Of a DNA stretch of 64,000 nt, positions 34,206 to 44,724 are shown piece by piece. Source of the stretch: Rhyzopertha dominica (lineage: Eukaryota; Arthropoda; Insecta; Coleoptera; Bostrichidae); the NCBI GenBank assembly GCA_025024175.1, contig QCXZ01000041.1, positions 18,471,786-18,535,785 of the forward strand, in the 5' to 3' direction. Below the pieces are notes generated by a model that ran no database searches, was not told the DNA's origin, and saw only the letters and a program-made list of their open reading frames with translations. A program made the position numbers and the translations under genes. The number at the start of each line of letters is the position of its first letter. The first letter of the stretch is position 1.

Positions 34206-36003
34206 GTTTTCATACAGTTATCATCAGTTATTTCGTGTCCTACATCTGCACAAGCGCCACCTACACGTTCATATATGGTATTTTGGTGAAAATCAGTGTG
34301 CGACATCTAGCAGAGGCCTTACGAACTACGACAGATTACAATAGGTAAGTAGAGACTAGAGAGCCAGCGACAAAAATACAGACCAGTGAAATAAATTACT
34401 TTGAATGATTAAACACATCCATCTCAAACTTATGGGTGTATCAAAAATACTTTACTATTTTTTTGCATGATGTTTATACTGTAATTTTGAGCTATTCCAT
34501 TTCCTTTCCCGTGTGTTATGACATATCCATTATTTGTCAAACAGGTAAATACCGTGTAAAGCCGGGCAAAAAGGGAACATATCTACTTCTAACAATATAA
34601 CAATAAATAAACTTCACTATCTGGAATGTGAAATTTTTCAACTAAATTACGAACAATTAAATGCGTAAGCGAAAAACTGGAAAATGTTCGTGTCGTAGAG
34701 CGCATCATTTGTTTGTATGTTTAATTTTTGTTTTATTTTATAGACACTGAGCAGTTTCGAACGCCCTGCAAGCCGTAAATTTTTAGTTAAGCTTTTATAA
34801 CAAGAATGAAAAATCAAGTAACACCTAAACGATCCGTCTTGGGCTCCATGTGTAATCCACTCAATGAATAATAAATGCAATACAAACAATAATAATAGCA
34901 ATTATAATATACTTCCCGCACAACCGACAGTGTCCAAAACAAAATATAGTTAAATAAACGCTTTAGAGTGATTATGACGCAAGGGATATTTAACTGTTAC
35001 CACATTTTATAATATTAGAATCCGCAGTAGATCACAAAACTATGGTCTTGTTATCGACTGACCTCCCAAAAATACTTAAAAGAGTTCCGAATGCCTTTGT
35101 TATTTTTGCTTTGACGAACGGCGCTGTCAATGATATACTACGTGACTTCGAAAGTGACGTATCTGCTTAAACCCACAATACATCATAACATTTTAAGAAA
35201 ATGGCAGATTTCATTTTTTATTTTCACCATAGTCTGTAACTTACGACAGACTGAATTTGTTCACGAAAACGTAAGTACGTCTATGCAGTAATTTAAGATT
35301 TAAAAGAAACCCATTTTTGCTTCACTATTTACAGGTGGCATTTAATAATATTTAAGTTCAATCTTTTTGACTCACTATAAAGCAACCAGCCCTATTGCAA
35401 TTAACTTTCGAAAATTTCACGAAACTCTCTATACATATACCGAGTACCGACTGGGCGCAAGTAAGTACTTCCTCTCCTATTCATTTATTTTGCTGAAAAC
35501 TTTTTTTTATTTTCTGCGTTAGTATTTTTCCCGTCATATCGCAGGATTGTTGACAATCTTCACCCGTTCGTGACTGACAGTTCGCTCAGCGGTTAAATCG
35601 CGCGGTACCCTTGTTTTTCCTTTTTGTACATTATCGGCCCATGCCCACAGATCTGATAATTTTTCTGACTATACAGGGTCCGCCACCTAAAACTCCCCAG
35701 GCTCATATTTTCTGTGTTTTTTTTTAGGTACAACCTTAAGTTATATGTCAAATTACAGGTCTTTTTATACTCTTTAAAGATAGCTTGGTGGGTGTTCAAA
35801 AAATTTTTTTCCAGAATATCATATTTTGTATATAAAGTTAATTTTTGTAAATATTTTTCAACCTTACCCCGTATAATAAATATTGCTTCATAGTTGGATG
35901 CCGATTTTTGTCTTCTTCAATTTGTGTCACTACCATGTATGCGTAATTTCTACTCCTTCTTAGTGAAAAACAAGAAAAACTAGTCGCCGCCATGTTCTGT
36001 TAA
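34206..36003. other. intergenic; orphan mariner-type end at 35674
   Basis: No gene recognised. At 35674, after a TA, the sequence CAGGGTCCGCCACC begins like the ends of the mariner-type elements in this window, but no matching right end was found, so at most a truncated copy is present. Confidence 0.35.
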
Positions 36004-36116
36004 AGTGAAGAGAGAGGCTAGAAAGCGAAACCCTGCGATGAGGCTAGTTTGGTTTTCTACATCGCGCACTAGCCTCGTCGCAGGGTTTCGTTTTCTAGCC
36101 TCTCTCTCTTTAAAAC
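36004..36116. repeat. long near-perfect hairpin
   Basis: Arms of at least 41 bp pair with only two mismatches (GAGAGAGGCTAGAAAGCGAA and, on the other side, TTCGTTTTCTAGCCTCTCTC), around a loop of about 19 bp (36049-36067). Weaker pairing continues outward into TTAAAG/CTTTAA. The two open frames over it are mirror images and not genes. It may be the core of a foldback element. No target duplication was found. Confidence 0.9.
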
Positions 36117-38590
36117 AAACTTTGTATTTGACTTATTTAAAAGTTACTCAAAATTTTGTGATTTTGTGTGCAGTGATGGGTATGTAGGCATAATTTGTAC
36201 CATAATAAGCTACTAAACTAACACTTAAAAAATTGGTTATTTTTACCAACGACGTACCTAAACGTATGTATTATTTTTTTCTACGCCATTTTCGATCCCT
36301 TTTCAGTCATAGAATTAAAAAAAATTGGACACAATCTACTTTGGTGATGCATTGGGATCCAGCGACTTGAGTTTCGTCTTTATTATGAGTCATCAGATAA
36401 GACTAGCGAATAAATGACCATCGTAAACTGCCCAATTATATCTGCGAAAAATGAGAACTCATAAGTGAACGTTACATCGCTACTGTTGTCTTTTCAAAAT
36501 ATTTTTTCGAAATTTCAACGGCCATCAAGCTGCGACCTCAAGACAAAAGAATGACTTCAGCGCACAAAAGGTATTGTTCTAATTTAATTTTATAAATGGC
36601 AAAATATAACGGCATCCTACAAAAGATTTTAGCCAGCAGAAAAGATAGGCAATTCAAACAACGTCCACAGCATACCAAACCAACAACCTCCTTACTAAAC
36701 TGCTGGCATCCCGAAATACCTTCCACACAATTCGCCCGCTACGTGAATTCCGGGACCTTTCGTCAAATTCCCCTTGATTAAACAAAAACGTTCCGACAGA
36801 GCCAATCCCGCCAACTTAGCGAAAAACAGGCGGCACGTAACACAATTTCATGGTGTTGGCGCCCTGCTGAATAAAATTAACGCGAAATCGATACCGCAAA
36901 GATAAGACGACTTATCCCCGTCCGTTTTAATTTGCCCCAACTTTCGCGGCCAGCATTTTTCCCCTGGTTGAATTCGATAAAGCTAGAAATAACAGCAAAT
37001 AAATTGCAGAATTGGCCCACGAATAGGAAGAGTTTATTAGCTAGTACTTGTCAATGACACTTTAATGACTTGAAACAACGCGTTACAAATCATTACGTCC
37101 TTATGCAACAAATAAAATGTCTGGAAAATAGACAAGTGTATTTTTATGAATTTCAACCAACTACTAAGTTAATTTGTTGGTCTTCTAAAATTATAGTAGT
37201 TGAATAGCATAGTGTGAATTATCGTCAAATATAACTTTAGTATAGGCAACATAAAAGTTTGTTGTACCAGTATTTTGAAAGTTTGCCGATATTTTACATT
37301 GTCTATGATTTGCGCACAAAAATTGTACTTCAGTAAAATAACACAATGTGATATAGATCTTATTGTTTACCGTAGAAAAGTGGCTACACATATTTAATTA
37401 AATCAATCAAATGATTTTAACCATCTTAGGGGTAACATTTGACCTGGTCTAGCAAGTTGTTTATTTCGCCACAGTGACAAGCTGTGGGATAGACAAAAAA
37501 ATTCTTTTAAATCAAGTTTTAAACGTTCGACAGTGGCATTATTTAGGGAAAAGTCATATCTTTTGTCACAGGTCACTTATCTGCACACTTATTTTACAGT
37601 ACTACACGAGTATATAGGGTAGGGCTCACAGGCATCTTATCTAATATCTACTAGCTGGATTCTAAACGGCCATAAGTGTGTGACGACCTTTAAGCCGTTC
37701 GTAGGGCAGCGAGTCTGCGCAGTGACTCGCAAGTGTAACCGGGTGAATGGCGATTGACGAGATGTGTGACAGACATGTAGCAGGTCCTGTTGTTTGTGTT
37801 ACGTTACCATGACAATCCAATAAAATCTTTACTACGCATGCGAGGATCGNTTTTCACAGAATCTTATAATTACATTACCTTTCTAGGTATATAGCTCTGT
37901 GGTAGGACTAGAAGTTATTTAAATACTATTCCTATTACACATTGCTAGAATCAATAAGTTAATCAGCAATATAAAGAATCGAGATGCATGATCATAGTGG
38001 AGCCCATAAATAATTATAACGAAAACAGTATTAAACAACAACAAACTAACACAAACTGTGTGTAATCAATAGAATAATAACCCTGTAAATTTACTAAGAG
38101 TAAAATGTGAATTTAAAAATGGGAACTAAATATATCACTAAAATACTGAGGGAAATGACAAAGCCACCTAGCGATTAGCCAATAATCTGTTATGTTGACG
38201 CGTCTGCACCTGCATAAGTAAACTTGACAGCGGCAATCAAGAACCAAGATAATATATTAAACCAACTTTAGACGAAACCATTTCGCTATTGTTAAACTTC
38301 GTAAATGCAGTTTTAACAAAAAGTCATTAAATCGACAAGAGGATTCGAAATGCGTTGCCGGATGCAAGCTTGCAAACAAGCCATCGCACGCAGGCGCCAT
38401 CTAAAGTCGCCAAATTCACGAGATAAAACCGCCTGCCCCCCATCAAAACCAGATTAAGACGGTTTTTTAAATTTTAATACGGGCTTTTTTCCTCAAAACT
38501 GGGGCACGGTTTCCCACAATACGATGATTTGTAAATGACGCTTTCATGTACTAACATTTTGTGAAGCAAAATAAGTTAAAATGTTATATC
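36117..38590. other. intergenic; GC-richer parts near 36.7-37.0 and 37.6-37.8 kb
   Basis: No gene or element recognised. Parts at about 36700-37020, 37650-37770 and 38340-38530 have higher GC content. The gypsy element begins at 38595, after its target duplication. Confidence 0.4.
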
Positions 38591-38594
38591 AAAG

Positions 38595-40102
38595 TGTAAG
38601 ACATCTTATTTTTATTTGGTAAATAAATCACAATTAGATTTCGTATGAAGTATATCAGAAAAATAAAATATCGGCAAACACTCAATAATAATATGAATCA
38701 GCTCGAAAGACACGAACTTGCCTGCCTGGCCCAGATGTTGTGACCGACAATGGGGAAAACCAGGAGGGTGGTTTATTGCACCCGCGGTCAACAGTATTTC
38801 GACAAATTTGCAGCTCTAGAGGTATCAGTCTTTCCTCAGAAACAGTGCTAGACAAGCGGTGAATTCGTTGTGTGCAAGTGCTTTGTTCATTCAGTTCATT
38901 GCATCAGATATTGGGTGAGTTTTCTCACTGAGCATTTTTAGTCTAAGTATTGAGCTAGTATAATATTAGTAAAGCTTGCCGTTAAAATAATGCTGATGAA
39001 GCTATAATCAATTTTAATGATAAAGAATCGGTTTGGTTCAAGTTAATACAAAGATAAAGACGTTTTGCGTTATTGCATAAGTTGTATTTTGTCGATTACA
39101 TATTTGCAATCGTTGGAGATCATGGGCAAAGTAAAGCTGTTTGATTTGGTTATGAATACGAGTTTAAATTATGACAAATTAGTAGTAAAACCGAATTATT
39201 TAAGTAGAGTCGAGTCAGACTAAGTAAATTTGGGTTTTCTATGATTATTGTTGTTTTGTGATAGTCTGTATCTGGAGAGAGCATATCGCGCGTGGACTGA
39301 TTTAATATCTGATCCTATTTCCCTTTATGCTCATTGCACTTCTCAGTACAGGCGGGGACACTTTGTGTCTGACGGCAGGTATCTGGAGCGGGACTTATCG
39401 CGTGTGGTCGGATTTAATATCCGTTCCTATTTTCCCTTTAAGCCCATTGCACGACTCAGTATCTTGTCTTGTGAGTTGTAAGTGTTTGTAGCTGGAGAGA
39501 GCATATCGTGCGCGGACTGATTTAATATCTTTCCTGTTTCCCTTTATGCTCATTGCACTTCTCAATACAAACCGGGACATCGGGACGCCTTTGTCTGACG
39601 GCAGGTAGCTGGAGCGGGGCTTATCGCGTGTGGTCGGATTTAATATCCGTTCCTATTTTCCCTTTAGGCCCATTGCACGACTCAGTACCTTGTCTTTATG
39701 ATTTTGATGATCAAAAGAATCCCAATTTGCGCTTGTTATTTCTGTTGTTGCTTTAATTGATTTAATTGATGAAAATCCTAACGTAACCGTAATTGCTTAT
39801 TTACGAAATAGTATTCATTCTACGAATTACGATTTATTAGACAAAAGTGCTCACACTATTTTTTTCTTATCCGTAGGTAACTAACTTCAGAGATGCCATT
39901 CAGATCACCATCGCCGCCATCTTGACAAGAATTTAATATCTAGAGATAAGTCCAGTATTTGCTAGAGCAATATATTTTATATCTGACTAAATATGGATAT
40001 AGTTTATGGTTTGATTCGAATATCGTAATAAACATGATTTTGCCTTCAATTAATGATTACAGTTTATAATTTATTTATAATAAAAAAAAAATTCACCTTA
40101 TA
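38595..40102 (+). repeat. 5' LTR of the gypsy element
   Basis: 1508 bp, starting TGTAAG and ending CTTATA (imperfect terminal inversion, ending TA rather than the usual CA). Contains four diverged tandem units at 39271-39700. A GGTGAGT splice-donor-like site lies at 38914-38920. The only called difference from the 3' LTR is one T/C in the CGTTTTGCGT word near 39065. Confidence 0.95.
39271..39700 (+). repeat. tandem subrepeats inside the LTR (A-B-A'-B')
   Basis: Four units of about 109-117 bp start at 39271, 39382, 39491 and 39608, each beginning with CTGGAG and containing ATTTAATATC, TTCCCTTTA, CCATTGCAC or TCATTGCAC, and CTCA.TA. Units 1 and 3 resemble each other, as do 2 and 4, so an ancestral dimer was duplicated. 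The 3' LTR has the same set (second to fourth at 49522, 49631 and 49748), with the LINE inserted in the first. Confidence 0.88.
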
Positions 40103-40109
40103 TAATTTA

Positions 40110-40122
40110 TCAGAAGTGGGAT
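40110..40122 (+). other. probable primer-binding site, tRNA-Leu type
   Basis: TCAGAAGTGGGAT would pair with the 3' part of eukaryotic tRNA-Leu (…ATCCCACTTCTGA…, recalled consensus). It starts seven bases inside the LTR border and lacks the TGG that would pair with the CCA tail, so priming would begin inside the tRNA end or from a processed tRNA. Confidence 0.55.
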
Positions 40123-40266
40123 CTGTTATTCATGTGATATGGAGGTGAGGTGATCTGAACGGAAAAAAAAATATATACTAACAGTACTTGTACATTCGTT
40201 TTACACTGTTTGCACTGTTATATCTTTTTTTTTATTTATTCTATTAAGGGCCTGAATCAATTTAAA

Positions 40267-41178
40267 ATGGCGGGTAGAGGACAGAAAAGAAAACATGCGA
40301 CTAATGAGCGTTCACAGGACTTAGTTCCTGAAGCTAGTAGAAGCAGGAGTAGTAGTGGGAGTATAGCTAGCAATGATTCTGTGGATCGTTTGGCAAATAT
40401 CATGGCTAACTTTTTACAAAATGCGAAATCGCCTAGTGTAGGCACGGCTAAGGGTGATGTAGTTCCGGAATTTTATCCTGAAAAGAGGGAACAAAGTTCA
40501 GAAATCTGGCTGAATAAGGTTGACGAGTTACGGGAGGTTTTCAATTGGTCGGAAAGTACAACTATTTATTTTGCATTGTCCAAGTTAAAGGGATTGGCCG
40601 AGGTATGGTACAAAGGGCTTCAAACAATGAAATATACATGGGCTGAATGGAAGGTAAAGATTTTGGCTGCATTTCCATCTGCCCGAGATTATCATGAAGT
40701 GTTGTCAGAAATGATGCGACGTAAGAAGATGCCGCATGAAACTTATCAAAAATATTTTTATGAAAAATTAAGTCTTTTAAACCAGTGCAATATAACAGGT
40801 AAAGACGCAGTTTCTTGCATACTGGGTGATATTGACGATACGGTTGTTAAGGCCGCCGCGAAAGCTGGGAACTATTGTACTCCGGAAGACTTATTTCACT
40901 ATCTAAATACGTTACATGATTTGCGTCCAGTTAGTAATGGACCAAAGGCAAAATTTGTACAAAGGCCAAACGGACGTAATCGACCGTCTAGAACAGAAAA
41001 TTATCAAAAGGATAAATTTAAATGTTTCGGGTGCGGCAAAATGGGCCATGCTATTCGTGATTGCGAATTGCAGCGTAACCGATGTAACTACTGTAGAAAG
41101 CTTGGACATTTAGAGAACAACTGTTATCTCAAAAACAAGGAGAAAGCTAAATCTGGAGAAAAAAGAGCTGTTTTATGA
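40267..41178 (+). CDS. gag: Gag polyprotein
   Basis: 303 codons from an ATG in good context (AAAATGG); the frame is open upstream but without a better start. It forms the particle that packages element RNA. A basic N-terminus (AGRGQKRKHA) and serine-rich stretch precede a central capsid-like region with AEVWYKGLQTMKYTWAEWKV, typical of the gypsy Gag family. Two zinc knuckles of CX2CX4HX4C follow at residues 253-266 (CFGCGKMGHAIRDC) and 273-286 (CNYCRKLGHLENNC). The frame ends with UGA, and pol continues in the same frame immediately after it. No frame damage is seen. Confidence 0.93.
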   Translation: MAGRGQKRKHATNERSQDLVPEASRSRSSSGSIASNDSVDRLANIMANFLQNAKSPSVGTAKGDVVPEFYPEKREQSSEIWLNKVDELREVFNWSESTTIYFALSKLKGLAEVWYKGLQTMKYTWAEWKVKILAAFPSARDYHEVLSEMMRRKKMPHETYQKYFYEKLSLLNQCNITGKDAVSCILGDIDDTVVKAAAKAGNYCTPEDLFHYLNTLHDLRPVSNGPKAKFVQRPNGRNRPSRTENYQKDKFKCFGCGKMGHAIRDCELQRNRCNYCRKLGHLENNCYLKNKEKAKSGEKRAVL

Positions 41179-41182
41179 CTAG
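41176..41182 (+). promoter_or_regulatory. probable UGA readthrough site between gag and pol
   Basis: The gag stop is UGA followed by CUAG. UGA-CUA(G) is a context known to permit efficient ribosomal readthrough in animal and viral genes. Gag and pol are in the same frame with no other stop between. No ATG occurs in the pol frame until about 41458, inside the protease. Occasional decoding of UGA would therefore give a Gag-Pol fusion of 1479 residues. No strong downstream hairpin was seen. The alternative is a nonsense mutation in a formerly single frame. Confidence 0.7.
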
Positions 41183-44100
41183 ACGAAAAAAATGTTAATG
41201 TTACACCAAATCAAAAATATTTCAAGGACATTTTAATTAATGATAAACCATCTAGGGCTTATTTGGATTTTGGAAGTACAATAATAGCAATTAGGATTAG
41301 CGAAGTTACACGATTAGGATTAAGTATTGATGGCAATGACTGCGTATTAATTAAAGGATACGGCAATCAGACTAATTTAACTTTAGGTAAAACATTTTTT
41401 CATTTAAGTGTAGATAATGTGAAGGCAAAAGTCACAGCTAGTGTAGTAGATGATTCTATGCAAGATGTACCTGTTTTAATAGGACATCCTTTCACTGAAC
41501 TGCCAGGTGTACTAATTATCAAAGACGATAGGCAATTGTTAGTGGCCGAGGGAGATATCAACCAATTAGGAGACGTATTTCCTAAGCCAACTAAAGTAGT
41601 GTTGTGGGCAAAAACTGCCACGATGATTCCTAAAAATAACGTCGTAAATATTAAATTAGTATCAAAAGATAGCGAGTATACGGGGGACTTATTAGTTGAG
41701 GCTAGTTTAAGAACCAAGGAGGGAAATGAGTACTGCATTCCAAGGACTGTCATCAGAATTGCACCTAAGCAAGAAATAATATTGCCGATTATAAATCTCG
41801 CTGACTCTGATTTCATTATCGGAACCAAAAAACCTTTAGTCAGGGCGTTGCCTTGCGTGCAGGAAAATTTCTACGAAGAAGCCCGTGTGTTGCAAACAAA
41901 CGTCGCTGAACGCGCTTTATTGCCTCTAGAAGATATTAATGTGGGGCCCATATCAAACGAACATCGAGAAGCTCTTATTAAGCTCTTGCAAATGTATCGC
42001 GACTGTTTTTCCGAAAGCGCTACTGATGTCGGTTGTGCTAAGTCCGCCGAAATTGAAATAAGATTGGCTGATGATAAACCATTTACGTATAGACCTTATC
42101 GTATGTCGGTTAGTCGACAAGAGACCGTAAAGGAAATGGTCACTGAGATGTTAGGGAGTAATATTATTCGAGAATCGAATTCACCCTATTCGTCTCCAGT
42201 GTTATTGGTGAAAAAGAAGAATGGGGAAGAACGGATGTGTATAGACTATAGACGACTGAATGCTATGACAATAAAAGAACAACAACCTTTGCCACGAATC
42301 GACGATCAGTTGGACCGATTACACGGCAGCATTTTGTTTACGAGTCTCGATTTGCGATCAGGGTATTATCAAATTCCCGTTAAAGAAGATTCAAAGAAAT
42401 ATACGGCATTTGTCACGCCTGAAGGTCTTTATGAATTCAACCGTATGCCCTTTGGATTAACCAATGCTCCTATTCAAAGACTAATAAACAGGGTATTGTC
42501 CGTTGCAAAAGCATTTGCTGCTATATACTTGGACGATGTTTTGATTCATTCAAAGACTGTTGACGAAGCTTTAACTAATTTGGAAACTGTTTTACAACTC
42601 TTGCGGGAAGAAGGTTTAACTTTAAATCTTTCCAAATGTCATTTCTTACAGACCTCTGTTACGTATCTAGGATATGAAATATCGGATGGCAAAGTTGCAC
42701 CAGGTAATGTAAAAGTTAAGGCGATTGAAGAATTCCCAGCACCAAAATCAGTCCACAACATTCGGCAATTTCTAGGACTCACTGGCTATTTTCGGCACTT
42801 TGTCAAAGACTATGCTGCTATTGCAAAACCGTTAACCAATTTACTTAAGAAAAACATCAACTGGACATGGGGTGATGCTGAGCAGAAAGCATTCGAGAGT
42901 TTACGCCTGAGTTTAATGAGTAAACCTATTTTGGCTATTTTTGACCCAAAGGCAGACACCGAGGTCCACACAGATGCTAGTGCGCAAGGAATTGCGGGAA
43001 TTTTGCTTCAAAAGCAAACAGATGAACGTCTTCATCCTGTGGCTTATTATAGCAGGCAAACTAATAACGCCGAAAGCAAATACCACTCATTTGAGTTAGA
43101 GACATTAGCAGTCGTAGAAAGCCTAAAGAAATTTAGAGTATACCTGTTGGGTAAGCACTTTACTGTCGTAACTGATTGCAATGCACTAAAAGCATCCAGT
43201 ACGAAAAGAGATATTTTGCCAAGAATAGCTAGATGGTGGTTGCAATTGCAGGAGTACGACTTCGAAGTCCAATATCGACCGGGAAACAGGCTAAAACATG
43301 CAGATGCCCTAAGTAGAAATCCGTCGTCTAGCGAAACACCACCTGAGGAAATTCTTAGAATTGAACAGGGTGACTGGGTGTTGTCAGGCCAATTGACAGA
43401 CGATACTATAAAATTAATAAGAGAGGTTTTGTTAAAACCACCTGAAACCGATTATGACAAAACTGTTTATAAGAATTATGCCCTAAAGGACGGAAGAGTA
43501 TACAGAATTACTCCAAAGGGATTACTCTGGGTGATTCCCCGTGGCATGAGACATCAGATTGTTTCCATCGCACATGACCAAAAGGGACATTTTGGAGCGG
43601 AGAAAACGCTTAATAGACTTTGCGAGCATTATTGGTTTCCACGCATGCGAGAGTATGTTGAAAAATATATAGCGTGTTGCATACCGTGTTTGTTTAGCAA
43701 AAGACCTAGCGGCAAGAAGGAAGGGCTAATGCATCCAATTCAAAAAGTACCCGTACCATTACACATGCTACACGTAGATCATGTTGGACCTTTCCCAAGA
43801 AGTAAACGAGGTAATGTTCATTTACTGGTGATTGTCGATGCCTTCACAAAATTTGTATTCTTAAAACCGGTTAAGTCCACGAAAACTAAACTGGTTATTG
43901 ATTTCTTACAAGAAATATATAGTTATTATGGCCACCCGCACACAGTAGTAACTGACCAAGGAACTGCATTCACTTCAACGAAGTTTAAAGAATATTGTAA
44001 GGATTTTAGCATAAAGCATGTTCGTACAGCCGTAGCTACTCCTAGGGCCAATGGACAAGTCGAAAGACTCAATCGTACGATAAAGGGAGCATTGCTTGCC

Positions 44101-44706
44101 GCTACAAGCGACGAAAATCGTTGGGATGATCACGTTAAAGAAATCCAACTAACTATTAATACAACCGTTTCAAAAACGACGGGAAAAACACCAACTGAAT
44201 TATTTTATGGTTATAAGCCAAGGAGTGGTGCAGACATCCCTCTGCTTGATGAGATCAAAAATATTCCTAAAATACTCGAAGATTTACCGACGCTTCGAAG
44301 GGAAGTCGCAGAAAAAGTCACACGTGAGCAACTGAAACAAAAACATTACTTTGACCGGAAACGAAAGAAGCCCAAACAATATAAGGAAGGAGATATGGTA
44401 CTCATACAGAAGCAGGAATCATCCGAAGGTACAAGTCGAAAACTTGTACACCCTTATGCCGGTCCTATGATAGTAAAAGCCGTATTGCCAAATGATAGGT
44501 ATCTAGTAGCAGATATGCCGAACAATCACAGGAAGAAGAAAGCCACTAAGTACGAAAAGGTGATCGCCGTGGATAGAATGAAGCCATGGGTGATACCAGG
44601 AGGAGTGTCGGACGATACCAACAGCGATATAGAAGAACGAGCTGCTTTGGCAAATTTAGACCAGGAGCCTGAGGCTGAACAGTCCAAGCACCTCGGGGCG
44701 AGGTGA
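41179..44706 (+). CDS. pol: Pol polyprotein (PR-RT-RH-IN)
   Basis: 1175 codons with no ATG near the start, so expressed presumably as a Gag-Pol fusion. Residues are numbered from the TTG at 41263. Protease: LDFGST at 1-6, an unusual form of the DTG/DSG motif. Reverse transcriptase: VLLVKKKNGEERMCIDYRRL, first aspartate D363 in SLDLRSGYYQIPV, MPFGLTNAP ending at residue 403, and YLDD at 422-425. RNase H: D571 in HTDAS, ELETLAVVE, D638 in TDCNAL. Integrase: HHCC zinc region (HDQKGHFG…CCIPC), then D839, D898 and E934 (DD35E), and a C-terminal tail. After MPFGLTNAP the usual A-x-F-Q is shortened to IQ, a two-residue loss in RT motif B. No env follows, and the frame ends 18 bp before the 3' LTR. 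Confidence 0.95.
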   Translation, partial: LDEKNVNVTPNQKYFKDILINDKPSRAYLDFGSTIIAIRISEVTRLGLSIDGNDCVLIKGYGNQTNLTLGKTFFHLSVDNVKAKVTASVVDDSMQDVPVLIGHPFTELPGVLIIKDDRQLLVAEGDINQLGDVFPKPTKVVLWAKTATMIPKNNVVNIKLVSKDSEYTGDLLVEASLRTKEGNEYCIPRTVIRIAPKQEIILPIINLADSDFIIGTKKPLVRALPCVQENFYEEARVLQTNVAERALLPLEDINVGPISNEHREALIKLLQMYRDCFSESATDVGCAKSAEIEIRLADDKPFTYRPYRMSVSRQETVKEMVTEMLGSNIIRESNSPYSSPVLLVKKKNGEERMCIDYRRLNAMTIKEQQPLPRIDDQLDRLHGSILFTSLDLRSGYYQIPVKEDSKKYTAFVTPEGLYEFNRMPFGLTNAPIQRLINRVLSVAKAFAAIYLDDVLIHSKTVDEALTNLETVLQLLREEGLTLNLSKCHFLQTSVTYLGYEISDGKVAPGNVKVKAIEEFPAPKSVHNIRQFLGLTGYFRHFVKDYAAIAKPLTNLLKKNINWTWGDAEQKAFESLRLSLMSKPILAIFDPKADTEVHTDASAQGIAGILLQKQTDERLHPVAYYSRQTNNAESKYHSFELETLAVVESLKKFRVYLLGKHFTVVTDCNALKASSTKRDILPRIARWWLQLQEYDFEVQYRPGNRLKHADALSRNPSSSETPPEEILRIEQGDWVLSGQLTDDTIKLIREVLLKPPETDYDKTVYKNYALKDGRVYRITPKGLLWVIPRGMRHQIVSIAHDQKGHFGAEKTLNRLCEHYWFPRMREYVEKYIACCIPCLFSKRPSGKKEGLMHPIQKVPVPLHMLHVDHVGPFPRSKRGNVHLLVIVDAFTKFVFLKPVKSTKTKLVIDFLQEIYSYYGHPHTVVTDQGTAFTSTKFKEYCKDFSIKHVRTAVATPRANGQVERLNRTIKGALLAATSDENRWDDHVKEIQLTINTTVSKTTGKTPTELFYGYKPRSGADIPLLDEIKNIPKILEDLPTLRREVAEKVTREQLKQKHYFDRKRKKPKQYKEGDMVLIQKQESSEGTSRKLVHPYAGPMIVKAVLPNDRYLVADMPNNHRKKKATKYEKVIAVDRMKPWVIPGGVSDDTNSDIEERAALANLDQEPEAEQSKHLGAR

Positions 44707-44724
44707 ATCTTCAGGATGGCCGAA
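44695..44724 (+). other. 3' leader: weak purine tract and tRNA-Leu-like motif
   Basis: GGGGCGAGGTGAA (44695-44707) is the nearest purine-rich tract but lies 17 bp from the LTR. Next to the LTR is TCAGGATGGCCGA (44711-44723), which matches bases 2-14 of the recalled consensus of tRNA-Leu. Whether this serves second-strand priming or tRNA interaction is unknown. Confidence 0.4.

Noticed and set aside
35674..35720. CAGGGTCCGCC after a TA as a complete mariner-type element.
   Set aside because: No right end or transposase sequence found; kept only as an orphan end.
38992..39010. CTGATGA in the gypsy LTR (also near 45121) as another hammerhead core.
   Set aside because: No stem II and GAAA follow at the required place.
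41400..41828. A 142-codon minus-strand frame inside pol.
   Set aside because: A shadow of the intact pol frame on the other strand.
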